A DNA stretch of 64,000 nucleotides, from positions 54,478 to 118,477 of the forward strand of contig CACGCL010000002.1 in assembly GCA_902571525.1 (NCBI GenBank), given 5' to 3'. Origin of the DNA: an uncultured Pelagibacteraceae bacterium (GTDB lineage Bacteria; Pseudomonadota; Alphaproteobacteria; Pelagibacterales; Pelagibacteraceae). Made by a program: the position numbers and the translations under genes. A model generated the notes under the pieces. It did not search any database and was not told the origin of the DNA. It saw only the letters and a list, made by a program, of their open reading frames with translations. Shown piece after piece: positions 26,555-36,863 of this stretch (the stretch's first letter is position 1; each line of letters opens with the position of its first letter).

Positions 26555-28008
26555 TTAATCCACCAATCAGTTATATTATTTTTAAAGCTTATATTTTTTT
26601 CTAAAGCAAATGCGATATTTAAAATACTTTGCTCATCAAATGCCTTTCCTATAACTTGTAAACCTAGTGGGTAGCCTTTTTTATCATGACCCGCTGGAAT
26701 TGATATAGCAGGTAAGCCTGCAAGATTAATTGGAACTGTGAAAATATCATTCAAATACATTGATACTGGATCGTTTAATTTCTCTCCAATTTTAAAAGCA
26801 GAGCTTGGCGTAGATGGAGTTAATATAGCGTCTACTTTTTTATAAGCCTCATCAAAATCATTTTTGATCAGTCTTCTTACTTTTTGTGCTTTTAAATAAT
26901 ATGCATCGTAATAACCTGATGATAAAACATATGTTCCAATCATAATTCTTCGCTTTACTTCATCACCAAAACCCTCTGATCTTGTTTTTTCGTACATGTC
27001 TATAAGATTTTCACCTTTTGATCTAAAACCATATTTTACACCATCGTATCGAGAAAGATTTGATGAGGCCTCTGCGGGAGCTACAATGTAATATGTTGGT
27101 AAAGCATAATTAGTATTGGGTAAACTTATCTCAACAATTTGACCACCATTTTCTCTAATAATTTTTATTCCTTTTTCCCATAGCTCATCAATTTCTTTTG
27201 GCATTCCATCGACTCTATATTCTTTTGGTATGCCTATTTTTTTTCCTTTAATATTATCATTTAAATTATTTAAATAGTTTTCTCTTTTGAATTCAACAGA
27301 AGTTGAATCTTTTGTATCGTAATTACTTATAATTTCTAACATCAAAGAACAATCTTTGACATCATGAGTCATGGGTCCTGCTTGATCCAATGATGATGCA
27401 AATGCTACTATACCATATCTGGAGCAACTGCCATATGTTGGCTTTAAACCAACTGTACCAGTAAAGGAAGCTGGTTGTCTAATAGATCCACCTGTATCTG
27501 TACCTATTGTTGCTGGAGTTAATTTTGCAGCCAGTGCTGATGATGATCCACCAGAAGATCCACCAGGTACTAAATTCTCAGATACTGGATTTTGAACGTT
27601 TCCAAAATAACTTGTTTCATTTGAAGAACCCATTGCAAATTCATCACAGTTTAACTTTCCAATTATAATACCTCCTTCATCTAGAATATTTTGAGTTACA
27701 GTTGACTCATAAGTTGGAACAAAATTTTCAAGAATTTTACTTCCAGCTGTAGTTCTAATATTTTTTGTACAAAACAAGTCTTTTACAGCAATAGGTATAC
27801 CAGGTAATTTTTTTTTAAAGTCTGGTTTTTGATCAAATATTTTTGCTTTTTTAATTGCATTTTCGTAATTTTCAGAAATATAAGCATTAAGTTTTTTTGA
27901 TTTTTTTGATCTTTCAATAAAAGCAATAGTTACCTCAGTTGATGATAATTCTTTTTTTTTAATTTTGTCTACAAGTTCAACTAATTTTAAATCTATTATA
28001 TTGCTCAT
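26551..28008 (-). CDS. gatA: Aspartyl/glutamyl-tRNA(Asn/Gln) amidotransferase subunit A
   Basis: Glutaminase subunit that releases ammonia for tRNA-dependent amidation. The 485-residue protein is an amidase-signature enzyme with the full Ser-cisSer-Lys triad visible: K76 in [11 protein letters not shown]151 in [10 protein letters not shown] and the nucleophile S175 in [12 protein letters not shown]. Length is typical. It starts on the last base of gatC and overlaps gatB by 4 bases, consistent with coupled translation of the complex. Confidence 0.97.
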   Translation of the reverse strand: MSNIIDLKLVELVDKIKKKELSSTEVTIAFIERSKKSKKLNAYISENYENAIKKAKIFDQKPDFKKKLPGIPIAVKDLFCTKNIRTTAGSKILENFVPTYESTVTQNILDEGGIIIGKLNCDEFAMGSSNETSYFGNVQNPVSENLVPGGSSGGSSSALAAKLTPATIGTDTGGSIRQPASFTGTVGLKPTYGSCSRYGIVAFASSLDQAGPMTHDVKDCSLMLEIISNYDTKDSTSVEFKRENYLNNLNDNIKGKKIGIPKEYRVDGMPKEIDELWEKGIKIIRENGGQIVEISLPNTNYALPTYYIVAPAEASSNLSRYDGVKYGFRSKGENLIDMYEKTRSEGFGDEVKRRIMIGTYVLSSGYYDAYYLKAQKVRRLIKNDFDEAYKKVDAILTPSTPSSAFKIGEKLNDPVSMYLNDIFTVPINLAGLPAISIPAGHDKKGYPLGLQVIGKAFDEQSILNIAFALEKNISFKNNITDWWIK

Positions 28009-28295
28009 TATTCAATTACCTTAGGTACAACAAAAAAATCTTTATTTTTGTCTGGTGAATTTTTTAAAATATCCTCACGAATATTTTCAGATTTTATCTC
28101 GTCTTTACGTAGTTTTAATGTAGTTTCAGCAATTGAGGTTAATGGTTCAGTATTTTTTGTATCTAATTCATTTAATTTTTCAATAAAAGAAAATATTGAA
28201 TTTAAATCTTTACCTAATTTTTTAGCTTTATTATCATCGATTGAAATCCTAGATAATTTAGATATGTGCTTTACTGTTTTAAGATCAATTGTCAT
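28008..28295 (-). CDS. gatC: Aspartyl/glutamyl-tRNA(Asn/Gln) amidotransferase subunit C
   Basis: Small belt subunit that wraps around GatA and GatB and stabilises the amidotransferase. The 95 residues open with the GatC pattern DLKTVKHISKLSRISI and include NELDTKNTEPLTS and LRKDEI. The gene heads the gatCAB run and is divergent from ruvX across 45 bases. The presence of GatCAB suggests that Gln-tRNA, Asn-tRNA or both are made by transamidation in this organism. Confidence 0.95.
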   Translation of the reverse strand: MTIDLKTVKHISKLSRISIDDNKAKKLGKDLNSIFSFIEKLNELDTKNTEPLTSIAETTLKLRKDEIKSENIREDILKNSPDKNKDFFVVPKVIE

Positions 28296-28340
28296 ATGAT
28301 ATGAATATCAAAAACTATCATTAAATCTAAAAAATACAAT

Positions 28341-28796
28341 ATGATCACTATTAAGCATCTTAAGAAAAAAATTGACAGTAATGGTAGATTAATTGGTTTA
28401 GATTTAGGGTCAAAACGTATAGGTGTAGCAATTTGTGATGATAAAAGAAAAATATCTACTCCTTTTAAAACAATAAATTATAAGAATATGCAATATCTAT
28501 TGGATCAATTAACAAACATTATTTATGAAAATAACGTGTCTGGAATAATAATTGGATTTCCAATTAATATGGATGGCAGTTTAGGGAGAGCAGCTCAATC
28601 TGTTACCGATAAAGCAAATATGATATCAAAAAACTTAAAAATTGATGTTGTACTTTGGGATGAAAGAATGTCAACCAAAGGTGCCTTTAATATCTCTAAA
28701 GAATTAGACGTTAATGTAACAAAAAGAGAGAAAAAAATTGATGAAAATGCTGCATCATTCATTTTACAAGGTGCAATCGATTATCTTAATAATTAA
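28341..28796 (+). CDS. ruvX: RuvX/YqgF family nuclease (pre-16S rRNA 5' processing)
   Basis: RNase H-fold protein implicated in maturing the 16S rRNA 5' end; older annotations call it a Holliday junction resolvase. The 151 residues show LIGLDLGSKRIGVAICDD (first acidic residue), VLWDERMSTKGA, and DENAASFILQGAIDYL (last acidic residue), matching YqgF active-site blocks. It starts a plus-strand run. A 41-base gap separates it from pyrB, so pyrB may also have its own promoter. Confidence 0.93.
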   Translation: MITIKHLKKKIDSNGRLIGLDLGSKRIGVAICDDKRKISTPFKTINYKNMQYLLDQLTNIIYENNVSGIIIGFPINMDGSLGRAAQSVTDKANMISKNLKIDVVLWDERMSTKGAFNISKELDVNVTKREKKIDENAASFILQGAIDYLNN

Positions 28797-28798
28797 GC

Positions 28799-28827
28799 TT
28801 GCACTAAACATGCTTTGAAGTTATAGA
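28799..28827 (+). promoter_or_regulatory. Weak candidate promoter for pyrB
   Basis: TTGCAC (28799-28804) and TATAGA (28822-28827) are 17 bases apart in the ruvX-pyrB gap. The match is partial (3/6 and 4/6). The start would be only a few bases before the pyrB ATG at 28838, giving a nearly leaderless message. Confidence 0.22.
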
Positions 28828-28837
28828 GTTAGTTTTA

Positions 28838-29776
28838 ATGGCCAATTCGAAAAACGCTGTTAAAATTTCTAAAAAACATCTTCTAGGTATCCAAGATCTA
28901 TCAATCTCTGATGTAAAGACTATTCTTTCAGAATCAAAAAACTTCATAGCTTTGAACAAAAGTAAAAATAAAAAAATAGATATCTTGAGAGGTAAAACAC
29001 AAATAAATTTATTTTTTGAACCATCTACTAGAACTCAAAGTTCATTTGAACTTGCTGGAAAGAGATTGGGTGCTGATGTTATGTCTATGAATATAACTAA
29101 TTCAGCAATTAAAAAAGGAGAAACTTTAATAGACACTGCAATGACTTTAAATGCGATGCACCCTGATATTATTGTTGTAAGGCATCAAGACTCGGGTGCC
29201 TCAAATTTATTGTCACAAAAAGTTAATTGTGCGGTATTAAATGCAGGCGACGGCAGAAGAGAACATCCAACTCAAGCTTTGCTTGATGCTTTAACAATTA
29301 TGGAAAAGAAAAATAAAATAGAAGGTCTTAAAATAGCAATTTGCGGAGATATACTTCATTCAAGAGTTGCTAGATCAAATATTTATTTATTAAATATGTT
29401 GGGCGCAGATATAAATATTGTTGCACCGTCTAATTTGATGCCAAAAGATCTGGAAAAATTTGGTGTCAACACTTTTACAAATATGAAAGAAGGAGTGAAA
29501 GATTGTGACATTGTGATGATGTTAAGATTACAAAATGAAAGAATGACAAGCTCATTTCTCTCATCAAATAGAGAATATTATGAATATTATGGGCTTACAC
29601 CAGATAAATTAGAAAAAGCAAAAAGTGATGCAATTATTATGCATCCTGGTCCTATGAATAGGGGAATAGAAATAGATACAAAATTAGCTGATGACATTAA
29701 TAAAAGTGTAATTAAAGAACAGGTTGAATTAGGTGTTGCTGTGAGAATGGCCTGTTTAAAGTTATTTTGTGAATGA
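28838..29776 (+). CDS. pyrB: Aspartate carbamoyltransferase catalytic subunit
   Basis: Makes N-carbamoylaspartate from carbamoyl phosphate and aspartate, the committed step of pyrimidine synthesis. The 312-residue protein has the carbamoyl phosphate loop [11 protein letters not shown] with S63-T64-R65-T66, [21 protein letters not shown] and the aspartate-side [11 protein letters not shown]. Length is normal. It overlaps the downstream dihydroorotase-like gene by 4 bases (ATGA). In other bacteria such inactive PyrC' partners assemble with PyrB, which the arrangement here fits. No pyrI-type regulatory subunit is present. Confidence 0.96.
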   Translation: MANSKNAVKISKKHLLGIQDLSISDVKTILSESKNFIALNKSKNKKIDILRGKTQINLFFEPSTRTQSSFELAGKRLGADVMSMNITNSAIKKGETLIDTAMTLNAMHPDIIVVRHQDSGASNLLSQKVNCAVLNAGDGRREHPTQALLDALTIMEKKNKIEGLKIAICGDILHSRVARSNIYLLNMLGADINIVAPSNLMPKDLEKFGVNTFTNMKEGVKDCDIVMMLRLQNERMTSSFLSSNREYYEYYGLTPDKLEKAKSDAIIMHPGPMNRGIEIDTKLADDINKSVIKEQVELGVAVRMACLKLFCE

Positions 29777-31062
29777 TGAAAAAACAATATTTTTTAAATG
29801 CAAAAATAGTAGATCCTAAAAACTCTATAGATGAAATAGGCGGTTTAATTATTGGTGAAAATGGAAAAATTGAAGCTATAGGCAAAAAAGTAAACCAAAA
29901 TAATATTCCTTCAAGAGAAAAGTATATAGATCTTAAAGAAAAATACGTATTTCCGGGACTTGTTGACATGAGGGTATTTGTAGGTGAGCCAGGCTACGAA
30001 TATAAAGAAAATTTTAGAACGTTAAGTAATGCAGCGCTAGCTGGAGGTGTTACATCTGTTGTTACAATGCCTAATACTTCACCTGTTATAGATAATGTTT
30101 CTATGGTTGACTTTCTTAAGAGAAGAGGAAGAGATAAATCAAAAATTAATATATTTCCAACCGCAAGTTTAACAAAAGGTCTAGAAGGAACTAATATGAA
30201 TGAATTTGGACTTTTAAACAAAAAAGGAATAATTGGTTATACAGATGGCACAAAAACTATTCAAAATACAAGATTAATGTCCAGAATTATGAGATCTGCT
30301 TTTGATCTAGATGCTTTAGTAATACAACATGCAGAAGATAATGAATTATCAAAAGATGGGCAAGTAAATGATGGAATAATTGCAACTAAACTTGGTCTTC
30401 AGGGTATACCTGACTATGCTGAAAAAATTATTATCGAAAGAGATTTAACTTTGCTAGAGGATTTCAATTGTAGATATCATATTGCTCAAATATCGTCAGA
30501 AAAGTCTGTTGAAATAATTAAAAATAGAAAAGAAATTGTAGAATTTACAACTGGAGTTTCAATTAATAATTTATCATTAAACCAAAATGATATAGGTGAC
30601 TTTCGTACATTTCTTAAATTATCACCTCCCCTAAGAACTGAGGAAGACAGATTGTTTCTAATAAAGGGTATAAACGACAATCTTATAGATGTTATTGTAT
30701 CAGATCATAAACCTGAAGATGAAGAGTCAAAAAGATTAACATTTTCTCAAGCCGCCACAGGTGCCTCTGGCATAGAAACTCTTTTACCACTCGCATTAGA
30801 ATTATTTCACAACGGATCAGTAAAATTGAATAAGATAATTGAATGTCTCACTTGTAACCCTGCTAAAATTTTAGAAATTAATAAAGGAAATCTTTCTGTA
30901 GGAAGTGATGCTGATTTATGTATTGTTGATATATACAAACCATGGGTAGTTAAAAAAGAAAAAATGATATCAAAATCTAAGAATACTTGTATAGAGGACA
31001 AAAAACTGCAAGGCAAAGTGTTAAGTACCTTTATTAATGGAGTAGAATTATTTAAATGTTAA
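29773..31062 (+). CDS. pyrC: Dihydroorotase-like protein, probably non-catalytic (PyrC')
   Basis: A 429-residue amidohydrolase of the type I dihydroorotase group. The first metal motif is lost: the expected DxHxHLRxPG reads [10 protein letters not shown] (65-74), so both histidines (now R67 and F69) and the substrate arginine (now G71) are replaced. VIQHAED is present, but the usual (T/S)DHAPH box reads SDHKPED. It is therefore probably a structural partner for PyrB, as known for PyrC' proteins, and an active dihydroorotase should be encoded elsewhere. It overlaps pyrB by 4 and plsY by 7 bases. Confidence 0.88.
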   Translation: MMKKQYFLNAKIVDPKNSIDEIGGLIIGENGKIEAIGKKVNQNNIPSREKYIDLKEKYVFPGLVDMRVFVGEPGYEYKENFRTLSNAALAGGVTSVVTMPNTSPVIDNVSMVDFLKRRGRDKSKINIFPTASLTKGLEGTNMNEFGLLNKKGIIGYTDGTKTIQNTRLMSRIMRSAFDLDALVIQHAEDNELSKDGQVNDGIIATKLGLQGIPDYAEKIIIERDLTLLEDFNCRYHIAQISSEKSVEIIKNRKEIVEFTTGVSINNLSLNQNDIGDFRTFLKLSPPLRTEEDRLFLIKGINDNLIDVIVSDHKPEDEESKRLTFSQAATGASGIETLLPLALELFHNGSVKLNKIIECLTCNPAKILEINKGNLSVGSDADLCIVDIYKPWVVKKEKMISKSKNTCIEDKKLQGKVLSTFINGVELFKC

Positions 31063-31643
31063 ATTTGGAAATTTCTTTAATTATTTTAATTTCTTATTTT
31101 TTTGGTTCTATTCCATTTGGACTTATTTTAACTAAAATTTTTATCGGAAAAGATATAAGAAAAATAGGTTCTGGAAATATTGGGGCAACAAATGTTTTAA
31201 GATCAGGTAATAAGTTTATGGGATATTTAACATTAACTCTTGATATTTTGAAGGCTGTTGTACCTATTTTATTTATCAAATTTTATTATGATGACCAGTT
31301 ATATATAGCTTCTTTATCGGTTTTTATAGGTCATGTTTTTCCAGTTTGGCTTAAATTTAGTGGAGGTAAAGGTGTTGCGACTTACATTGGGATTTTATTT
31401 TGTTTAAATTATTTGTCAGGAATAGTTTTTTGTATAATTTGGTTAGTGATTTTTTTTATATTTAAATACTCCTCTCTAAGTTCAATTGTATCCAGTTTTT
31501 TTGTGCCTATTTTTAAATATTTTTTTATTTCTGACCCCTTTTATTATTTCTACTTTATAATGTTCATAATGATTTTTTATACACATAGAGAAAATATAAA
31601 ACGCCTAATAAATAAGACAGAATCTAAGACAAAGATTTATTAA
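31056..31643 (+). CDS. plsY: Acyl-phosphate:glycerol-3-phosphate acyltransferase PlsY
   Basis: Inner-membrane enzyme that acylates glycerol 3-phosphate from acyl phosphate, the first step of phospholipid synthesis. The 195-residue protein has about five membrane spans and the three PlsY motifs: FGSIPFG...KIGSGNIGATNVLRSG, GHVFPVWLKFSGGKGVAT, and a C-terminal HRENIKRL. It overlaps pyrC' by 7 bases. In many alphaproteobacteria dprA follows plsY, but here only 36 bases separate it from topA. Confidence 0.95.
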   Translation: MLNLEISLIILISYFFGSIPFGLILTKIFIGKDIRKIGSGNIGATNVLRSGNKFMGYLTLTLDILKAVVPILFIKFYYDDQLYIASLSVFIGHVFPVWLKFSGGKGVATYIGILFCLNYLSGIVFCIIWLVIFFIFKYSSLSSIVSSFFVPIFKYFFISDPFYYFYFIMFIMIFYTHRENIKRLINKTESKTKIY

Positions 31644-31679
31644 TTTGACTATCTAGGTCTTTAATGTACTTTTGTAATA

Positions 31680-34265
31680 ATGAATTTAGTCATTGTTGAA
31701 AGTCCAGCTAAAGCAAAAACAATAAATAAGTATTTAGGAAAAAATTACACGGTTCTAGCCAGTTATGGCCATATAAGAGATTTACCATCTAAAAATGGAT
31801 CTGTAGATCCAGAAAATGAATTCAAAATGATATGGGAAGTAGATACTTTTTCGAAAAAATATTTAAAAGAAATTACAGATGTAGCAAAAGACTCTGAGAA
31901 AATTATTCTAGCTACTGACCCTGATCGTGAAGGTGAAGCAATAGCATGGCATGTTAAAGAATTTTTAGATGAAAAAAAAATACTTAAAGACAAAAAAATA
32001 GAAAGAGTGGTATTTAATGAAATCACAAAAAAAGCAGTTATAAATGGCATAGAGAATCCAAGATCACTAGAAATTCAACTTATTGATGCTTATATGGCTA
32101 GGAGAGCTTTAGATTATTTAGTAGGTTTTAACATTTCACCAATACTATGGACTAAATTACCAGGCTCTAAGTCGGCTGGTAGAGTTCAATCTGTAGCTTT
32201 AAGATTGTTGACCGAAAGAGAACATGAAATTGAAGTATTTAATCCAGAAGAATTTTGGACAATAAATGTAAATTTTATTACTTCTTCCAAAAATATTCTA
32301 ACTTCATCAGTATCTGAATTAAACGGAGAAAAAATTAAAAAATTTAGTTTTAGAAATAAAGAAGATGTAAATAAAGCAATATCAAAAATTAAGGAAAAAA
32401 AATATTCAATTAAAGATATAACTTCAAAAATATATACAAGGAACCCATCGGGGCCTTTCACAACTTCAACTCTCCAGCAATCTGCATCAAGTAAATTAGG
32501 TTTTGGTGCTTCAAGAACAATGCAAATTGCACAGAGACTCTATCAAGGTATTGAGATAGATGGGGATACCAAAGGTTTAATAACTTATATGAGGACTGAT
32601 GGTACCAATATATCTAAAGAGGCTATTCCATTATTTAGAAAATATATAGAGGAAAATTATGGTGACGATTATCTTCCCGAGCAAGCTAATAATTATTCTG
32701 GTAAAAAAGCAAAAAATGCACAAGAAGCACATGAAGCAATCAGACCAACAGAAATAAAAAATTCACCTAAAAGTATAAAAAAATATTTAAGCACAGATCA
32801 GTATAAATTATATGATCTTATTTGGTCTAGAGCGCTATCATCTCAAATGCAACCAGCTAAATTTGATAGAAAAACTATATTAATTACTTCAGAAGATAGA
32901 AAGAACATATTAAAATCTAGTGGTTCAACTATAAAATTTGATGGGTTTTTAAAACTTCAAAAAATTGAAGATAATGATGATGAAAAAATATTACCTGAAG
33001 TATCTAATGGACCTATCGAAATAAAAGAGTTTAATGACGAGCAACATTTTACACAACCACCTCCACGTTTTTCAGAAGCAAGTTTAGTTAAAAAATTAGA
33101 AGAACTAGGAATTGGTCGTCCCTCGACATATGCAAGTATAATTTCTGTTATATCTAATAGAGGATATGCTGATGTGATAAATAAGAGATTTTTTCCTACA
33201 GATAGAGGAAAATTACTTTCTGCCTTTTTGGAGAAACTTTTTTCAAAATATGTTGACTACGATTTTACTGCTAAACTTGAGGATCAGTTAGATGATATTA
33301 CATCAGGTAAAGAAAACTGGATAAAAGTTTTAGATCAATTCTGGAAAGATTTTAACGAAAATGTTTCAAATGTTAAAGGGAAAAGGACTAGAGAGGTTTT
33401 AGATTTACTTAATGATAGTCTGGGTAGTTTGATTTTTGATAAAAATAGTAATGGCAAGGTGGATAGAAGCTGTAAATTATATAATAAAGATTGTAAGTTT
33501 TCAGTAAAAGGAACACTTAGCTTAAAAAATAGCTTTAGAGGTGGTGCTTTTATTGGTTGTTCTAATTATCCAGACTGTAAATATACAAGACCTTTATCAA
33601 AAACCAAGGCTGCTGCACAAGCAAATCTATCAGAACCTAAATTAATAGGAAAAAATGATATCGGAAAGGATATTTATTTAAAAAATGGAAGATTTGGACC
33701 TTATTTGCAATACGAACTAAGCGATGAAGAAATAGAAAATATTAAAAAACCAAAAACTAAAAGCAAAAAGAAAAAGAAAGAAGAAAGTAACTTTAAAAAT
33801 GTATCTATACCAAAAGGTTTAGATATAGAGAATGTTGATCTTGATAAAGCAAAATATTTATGTTCACTTCCAAAAATAATTGGTAAACATCCAGATTTGG
33901 AAAAGGACATTTCAATTAACGTCGGACGATTTGGTCCATATTTAAAATGTGATAATAAATCTGCAAGATTAGAAAGCATCGATGAATTATTCAATATAGG
34001 ATTAAATAGAGCGATAACTTTAATATCAGAATCTAAACCAGGAAGAATTTCATCCTCAATGATAAAAGATTTGGGTGAGCATCCAGAAGACAAAAAACCA
34101 GTGAGAATTATGAAAGGTCAGTATGGACCTTATATAAAGTATAAATCATTAAATGCTACAATCCCTGAAGAAAAAGATCCAGCTGAACTTACAATGGAAG
34201 AGGCGTTAATCTTGATTGAGAAAAGAAAAGAATACGATAGAAATAAAAAGAAAAAAAATAAATGA
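31680..34265 (+). CDS. topA: DNA topoisomerase I
   Basis: Type IA topoisomerase that relaxes negative supercoils. The TOPRIM domain opens with VIVESPAKAKTINKYLG and includes ATDPDREGEAIAWH. The catalytic tyrosine is Y303 in GLITYMRTDGTNIS. RPSTYASIISVISNRGY is also diagnostic. The 861-residue protein ends with a degenerate zinc-ribbon region (CKLYNKDCKF, CSNYPDCKY). Three C-terminal repeats follow, each with a (G/N)GRFGPYL-like core near 664, 750 and 820, and then a Lys-rich tail. It overlaps the RidA gene by 4 bases. Confidence 0.97.
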   Translation: MNLVIVESPAKAKTINKYLGKNYTVLASYGHIRDLPSKNGSVDPENEFKMIWEVDTFSKKYLKEITDVAKDSEKIILATDPDREGEAIAWHVKEFLDEKKILKDKKIERVVFNEITKKAVINGIENPRSLEIQLIDAYMARRALDYLVGFNISPILWTKLPGSKSAGRVQSVALRLLTEREHEIEVFNPEEFWTINVNFITSSKNILTSSVSELNGEKIKKFSFRNKEDVNKAISKIKEKKYSIKDITSKIYTRNPSGPFTTSTLQQSASSKLGFGASRTMQIAQRLYQGIEIDGDTKGLITYMRTDGTNISKEAIPLFRKYIEENYGDDYLPEQANNYSGKKAKNAQEAHEAIRPTEIKNSPKSIKKYLSTDQYKLYDLIWSRALSSQMQPAKFDRKTILITSEDRKNILKSSGSTIKFDGFLKLQKIEDNDDEKILPEVSNGPIEIKEFNDEQHFTQPPPRFSEASLVKKLEELGIGRPSTYASIISVISNRGYADVINKRFFPTDRGKLLSAFLEKLFSKYVDYDFTAKLEDQLDDITSGKENWIKVLDQFWKDFNENVSNVKGKRTREVLDLLNDSLGSLIFDKNSNGKVDRSCKLYNKDCKFSVKGTLSLKNSFRGGAFIGCSNYPDCKYTRPLSKTKAAAQANLSEPKLIGKNDIGKDIYLKNGRFGPYLQYELSDEEIENIKKPKTKSKKKKKEESNFKNVSIPKGLDIENVDLDKAKYLCSLPKIIGKHPDLEKDISINVGRFGPYLKCDNKSARLESIDELFNIGLNRAITLISESKPGRISSSMIKDLGEHPEDKKPVRIMKGQYGPYIKYKSLNATIPEEKDPAELTMEEALILIEKRKEYDRNKKKKNK

Positions 34266-34723
34266 GTGCTGATAAAAGATTAAAAGAAAATAACATTGTT
34301 TTACCTGAAGCGCCCGCGCCAGTAGGATCATACGTAGCAAGTAAAATTGTTGGAAAATTATTATATATTTCTGGGCAAATCTCTATGAACTCAAAAGGTG
34401 AGTTGATAAAAGGTAAATTGGGTAAAGATTTAAATACCGAAGACGGATATAAAGCAGCAGAAAGATGTGCACTAAGTATTTTAGCTCAAGCAAAGAAAAT
34501 ATTATCTGGAAATCTAGACGAAATAAAATCTTGTATAAAAATAGTAGGTTTTGTTAATTCAACAGATGATTTTATAGAACAACCAAAAGTTATTAATGGT
34601 GCATCTGATATGTTGGTGAAGATTCTTGAAGATAAAGGTATGCATACTAGGGCAGCAGTTAGTGTAAATAATTTACCGTTAGGTGTTGCAGTTGAGATTG
34701 ATGCAATTTTTGAAATAAAATAA
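34262..34723 (+). CDS. RidA/YjgF family protein
   Basis: A 153-residue member of the RidA superfamily, which in characterised cases deaminates reactive enamine/imine intermediates from PLP enzymes. It shows APAPVGSYVASKIVGKLLYISGQI, a middle AERCALSILAQAK helix, and a C-terminal AAVSVNNLPLGVAVEIDAIFEI. The last positions match the longer 150-residue YjgF subgroup rather than E. coli RidA, and the classic RidA arginine (usually in a CxRxxV-like end motif) is not obvious, so the biochemical activity is uncertain. It overlaps topA by 4 bases and ends at the convergent ugd stop. Confidence 0.88.
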   Translation: MSADKRLKENNIVLPEAPAPVGSYVASKIVGKLLYISGQISMNSKGELIKGKLGKDLNTEDGYKAAERCALSILAQAKKILSGNLDEIKSCIKIVGFVNSTDDFIEQPKVINGASDMLVKILEDKGMHTRAAVSVNNLPLGVAVEIDAIFEIK

Positions 34724-36022
34724 CTATCTTCCTACACCAAAATAATTAATACCTTTTTTTTTCATCGATTTTGGAGAATATAGATTACGCATATCAAATA
34801 CCTTAAAATTGTTCTTTTTAATTAATTTTTTGAAATTTAAAGTTTTAAATTCATTCCATTCAGTGTGAAGTAATATTAAATCTGATCTAAGGCATGCTTG
34901 AGATACATTTTTACAATATTTAACTCTTATAAATTTTTTAAATTCATTTTTTTTACCTGACGGATCAAAATAATTGATAATAGCTCCTTTTTTTAATAAT
35001 TTTGGTATCATATATAAACTTGATGCTTCTCTCATATCGTCAGTGTTAGGCTTAAAAGTAACTCCTAAAAAAGTTATTAATTTATTTTTTAGATTATTAT
35101 TTAAAATTTTGTATACTTTTTCTGTTAATAATTTTTTTCTATCCTCATTTGATTTAATTACAGCTTTTATAATTGATAAATTTGATTTAAACTTATTTGA
35201 GGTATCTATTATTGCTCTGGTATCTTTGGGAAAACAAGAGCCACCATATGCTGGGCCTGCTCTTAAAAATCTATCCCCTATTCGTTGATCTGAGCCCATA
35301 CCTTGAGAAATTTCTTTAATATCAACATCTGTTTTTTCACAAAGATTTGCTAATTCATTGATATAGGATATCTTTGTAGCTAGAAAGGCATTTGATGCAT
35401 ATTTAATGAGTTCAGCTCCACGTCTTGAAGTTCTAAAATATCTGCTTGTCTTTTTAATTATGGGTAAATAAAGGTTTTTAAGATATTTATTTGCCTTATC
35501 GCTATCAGTTCCGACTACAACTCTATCGGGGCTCAAAAAATCTCTTATTGCTTCACCCTCTCTTAAAAATTCAGGATTAGAAACAACATCTACTAATTTT
35601 TTTCTTTTTTGTTTTATCAAAATTTTTTCAATTTTATCACCAGTAGTGACAGGTACTGTAGACTTTGTGATAACAACTTTGTATTTTTTTATGAATTTTT
35701 TTAAATTATTTGCAACATTAAAAACATATTTCAAATCAGCCGAGTTACTATTTTTTTTAGTGGGAGTACCAACGCAAATAAATATAATATCAGAGTTTTC
35801 TACTGCCTCTTTTAAATTATTTGTAAAAATTAATCTTTTTTGTTTATAATTACGTTTTAAAATTTCCTCTAAGCCTGGTTCATATATTGGAATTATTCCT
35901 TTATTAAGCGCATTAATTTTTTCAATGTCATTATCTACACAATAAACAGTATTTCCTAGATCTGAAAAACAAACTCCGCTAACTAAGCCAACATAGCCTG
36001 TTCCTATCATACATAATTTCAT
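34724..36022 (-). CDS. ugd: UDP-glucose 6-dehydrogenase
   Basis: Oxidises UDP-glucose to UDP-glucuronate with two NAD+. I place the start at ATG 36022 (protein MKLCMIGTGYVGLVS), not at the longer in-frame opening, because the Rossmann motif GTGYVGLVSGVCFSDLG begins right there and the start then overlaps galU by exactly 4 bases (ATGA). NPEFLREGEAI, the catalytic cysteine in GPAYGGSCFPKDT, and FKPNTDDMREA are present. With galU it makes sugar nucleotides for surface polysaccharide or glycolipid. Confidence 0.96.
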   Translation of the reverse strand: MKLCMIGTGYVGLVSGVCFSDLGNTVYCVDNDIEKINALNKGIIPIYEPGLEEILKRNYKQKRLIFTNNLKEAVENSDIIFICVGTPTKKNSNSADLKYVFNVANNLKKFIKKYKVVITKSTVPVTTGDKIEKILIKQKRKKLVDVVSNPEFLREGEAIRDFLSPDRVVVGTDSDKANKYLKNLYLPIIKKTSRYFRTSRRGAELIKYASNAFLATKISYINELANLCEKTDVDIKEISQGMGSDQRIGDRFLRAGPAYGGSCFPKDTRAIIDTSNKFKSNLSIIKAVIKSNEDRKKLLTEKVYKILNNNLKNKLITFLGVTFKPNTDDMREASSLYMIPKLLKKGAIINYFDPSGKKNEFKKFIRVKYCKNVSQACLRSDLILLHTEWNEFKTLNFKKLIKKNNFKVFDMRNLYSPKSMKKKGINYFGVGR

Positions 36023-36834
36023 AATTTTGATATTTCTATTCCCGATTTTATATAACCAGACATACTTCCACAATCTAAATATTTTCCATGGAATTTATGT
36101 CCAATAAATTTGTCACCTTCGTTAATTAATTTTTTGATTGCATCAGTAATGTGAATTTCTCCGCCCTTACCTGGTTTAAGATTTTTTAATTTTAAAAATA
36201 TTTTTTTTGGGAGGATATATCTACCTATGACAGCATTTGTTGAGGGTGCATTTTTAATAGTAGGTTTTTCAATTACATCTTTAATAAAAAAATTATCCTT
36301 ATTAAGTCTTTTAGATACTGAATATATTCCCCATCTACTTACATTATTTTTTTTAACTTTCATACTCGCCATCACAGAGCATTTATTTTTCATACTTATG
36401 CTAATCATATCTTTCGAACAATTTTTTTTTAAGATTAAATCATCTGGTAATAACATCAAAAAATATTTATCTTTTATAAATTTTTTTGTTTTAAGTACGG
36501 CATCACCAGTACCCAAGGGTTTATTTTGATATACAAATTTTATCATTCTTTTGTATTTTAAGATTTTTCGATACTCACTAATTATTCTTTTATCACCTTT
36601 TTTTTTAATAATTTTTTTATAAAAACTATCTTTGTAAAAATAGTCTTTTATCATCATTTTGTTTTTGGAAATTATAAATACAACTTCTTTAATACCAGCA
36701 TCAATGCATTCATCTAATATATATTCAATACCAGGTTTACCATTCATTGGTAACAATTCTTTCGCAAAAACGCTAGTTAGTGGCAGTAGTCTTGTACCAA
36801 GACCCGCCAATGGTATTATTGCTTGTCTAATCAT
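36019..36834 (-). CDS. galU: UTP-glucose-1-phosphate uridylyltransferase
   Basis: Forms UDP-glucose from UTP and glucose 1-phosphate; the product is the substrate of Ugd encoded just downstream. The 271-residue nucleotidyltransferase has the N-terminal loop PLAGLGTRLLPLT followed by AKELLPMNGKPGIEYI. It then has QNKPLGTGDAVL, LPDDLIL (metal-binding aspartate) and KGGEIHITDAI, all typical of GalU. It is slightly shorter than E. coli GalU. The galU-ugd pair forms a two-gene unit divergent from panC across 29 bases. Confidence 0.96.
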   Translation of the reverse strand: MIRQAIIPLAGLGTRLLPLTSVFAKELLPMNGKPGIEYILDECIDAGIKEVVFIISKNKMMIKDYFYKDSFYKKIIKKKGDKRIISEYRKILKYKRMIKFVYQNKPLGTGDAVLKTKKFIKDKYFLMLLPDDLILKKNCSKDMISISMKNKCSVMASMKVKKNNVSRWGIYSVSKRLNKDNFFIKDVIEKPTIKNAPSTNAVIGRYILPKKIFLKLKNLKPGKGGEIHITDAIKKLINEGDKFIGHKFHGKYLDCGSMSGYIKSGIEISKL

Positions 36835-36863
36835 AAATAACTATTATTAGTGAAGTACCATAA

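Noticed and set aside
36023..36073. N-terminal extension of ugd (17 extra residues, MWKYVWLYKIGNRNIKI)
   Set aside because: The Rossmann motif starts right after MKL at 36022, that ATG overlaps galU by the usual 4 bases, and the extension has no homology-like features.
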